Shown: one piece after another, positions 5,953 through 6,433 of the stretch
Numbering within the stretch: position 1 is the stretch's first letter
Layout: the number at the start of each line of letters is the position of its first letter
Source of the DNA: DASSKW01 sp035690065
GTDB lineage: Bacteria; Pseudomonadota; Gammaproteobacteria; Natronospirales; REEB76
Reading direction: 5' to 3'
Assembly: GCA_035690065.1 (NCBI GenBank)
Contig: DASSKW010000046.1
Location: 1 to 6,433, forward strand
DNA length: 6,433 nt
Program-made: the position numbers and the translations under genes
The notes under the pieces: model-generated
Database searches by the model: none
What the model was told of the DNA's origin: nothing
Seen by the model: only the letters and a program-made list of their open reading frames with translations

Positions 5953-6404
5953 TGGACCTCAAGGAACTCTACAAAGACGTGATCGTGGATCACAACCGCA
6001 GCCCGCGCAATTTTCGCAAGATCCCGGACGCGACTCAGATCAGGGAGGGATTCAATCCCTTGTGTGGCGACAAGTTGACGGTATATCTGAAACTCGACGA
6101 TCAGCGCATCAGCGACCTGAGTTTTGAAGGTTCAGGTTGTGCCATATCGGTCGCCTCTGCTTCACTCATGAGCCAACAGTTGAAAGGCAAGACCGTAGCT
6201 GAGGCGGAACTGTTGTTCGACAAGATGCACGCACTGCTGACGCGTGATGATACGGATGCTGACCTTGAATCATTGGGTAAACTTGCCGCACTTTCTGGAG
6301 TACGTGAATATCCTTCGCGCGTAAAATGCGCCAGCCTCTGCTGGCACACACTCAAGAGTGCATTGGAAAATTCCGAAAGCAATATTGCTGCATCAACTGA
6401 ATGA
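5952..6404 (+). CDS. sufU: SufU, zinc-dependent sulfurtransferase partner of SufS
   Basis: This 150-residue member of the IscU/NifU N-terminal fold family belongs to the SufU branch. In Bacillus subtilis SufU binds zinc, takes the persulfide from SufS and passes it on to SufB. The ligands are present: C38 and D40 in NPLCGDKL, C63 in GSGCAISVASASLM and C126 in RVKCASLCW. They match C41, D43, C66 and C128 of the Bacillus protein. The 63-residue distance between the second and third cysteine, against 43 in E. coli IscU, shows the insertion that separates SufU from IscU. C130, four residues after the last ligand, is an additional cysteine where I would expect alanine. The start overlaps the sufS stop as TGATG, with GAGG at 5938-5941 upstream. 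Older annotations may call it a NifU-like scaffold. Confidence 0.95.
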   Translation: MDLKELYKDVIVDHNRSPRNFRKIPDATQIREGFNPLCGDKLTVYLKLDDQRISDLSFEGSGCAISVASASLMSQQLKGKTVAEAELLFDKMHALLTRDDTDADLESLGKLAALSGVREYPSRVKCASLCWHTLKSALENSESNIAASTE

Positions 6405-6433
6405 CTCTTCGAGCACTGAGATGTATAACCGTG
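6401..6433 (+). CDS. possible start of a further operon gene, cut by the window end
   Basis: Two starts are open to the end of the window. An ATG at 6401 overlaps the sufU stop as ATGA and reads MTLRALRCITV, copying the overlap style of the operon. An ATG at 6421 reads MYNR in another frame, 16 nt after the sufU stop. Neither has a convincing ribosome site. The piece is too short to identify a product. Confidence 0.25.
   Translation, partial: MTLRALRCITV

Noticed and set aside
6330..6345. Perfect 6-bp hairpin (GCCAGC, CTCT loop, GCTGGC) near the sufU end
   Set aside because: It lies in the conserved coding region around C126-C130, no T-run follows, and the sufU frame continues for about 20 codons.

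Overview
The window holds a SUF-type iron-sulfur cluster assembly operon on the + strand, headed by its own Rrf2-family regulator. A small divergent gene for a DUF962/Mpo1-like membrane protein lies upstream. The gene order is Rrf2 regulator, sufB, sufC, sufD, sufS, sufU. The regulator resembles the SUF-linked Rrf2 proteins of Xanthomonas and related Gammaproteobacteria. The moderately GC-rich sequence and tightly packed operon fit a gammaproteobacterium, but no species can be named from the sequence alone.

Layout: positions 34-339 (minus) encode a two-helix DUF962 protein. Positions 340-448 are a divergent control region with a 25-bp dyad whose core, GACTAAAATAGTC, fits the core of the E. 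coli IscR type 1 site. It overlaps the likely -10 box of the suf promoter. Positions 449-916 are the regulator and 928-2376 are sufB. Between sufB and the intact sufC (2604-3356) lies the oddity of the window. It is a 34-codon fragment of the sufC 5' end that stops just before the Walker A loop, followed by about 100 bp of palindromic, REP-like DNA, followed by the full sufC. The fragment and the gene share a perfect 92-bp direct repeat. sufD (3353-4693), sufS (4690-5952) and sufU (5952-6404) follow with overlapping stop and start codons. The last 30 bases may begin one more gene.

How it works (family knowledge applied to these genes): SufS is a PLP-dependent cysteine desulfurase that takes sulfur from cysteine. 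SufU, here in place of SufE, is expected to relay the persulfide. SufB, SufC and SufD form the SufBC2D scaffold on which the cluster is built, with SufC as the ATPase. The regulator keeps three cysteines in an IscR-like arrangement and probably senses cluster supply to control its own operon. All key catalytic residues I checked are present, so the intact genes look functional.

The most interesting point is the sufB-sufC junction. Recombination between the 92-bp repeats would delete exactly 208 bp and leave an intact sufC with a good ribosome binding site 19 nt after sufB. The junction could therefore be a recent, reversible rearrangement around a palindromic element, a regulatory insertion that changes the SufB:SufC ratio, or an assembly artefact.
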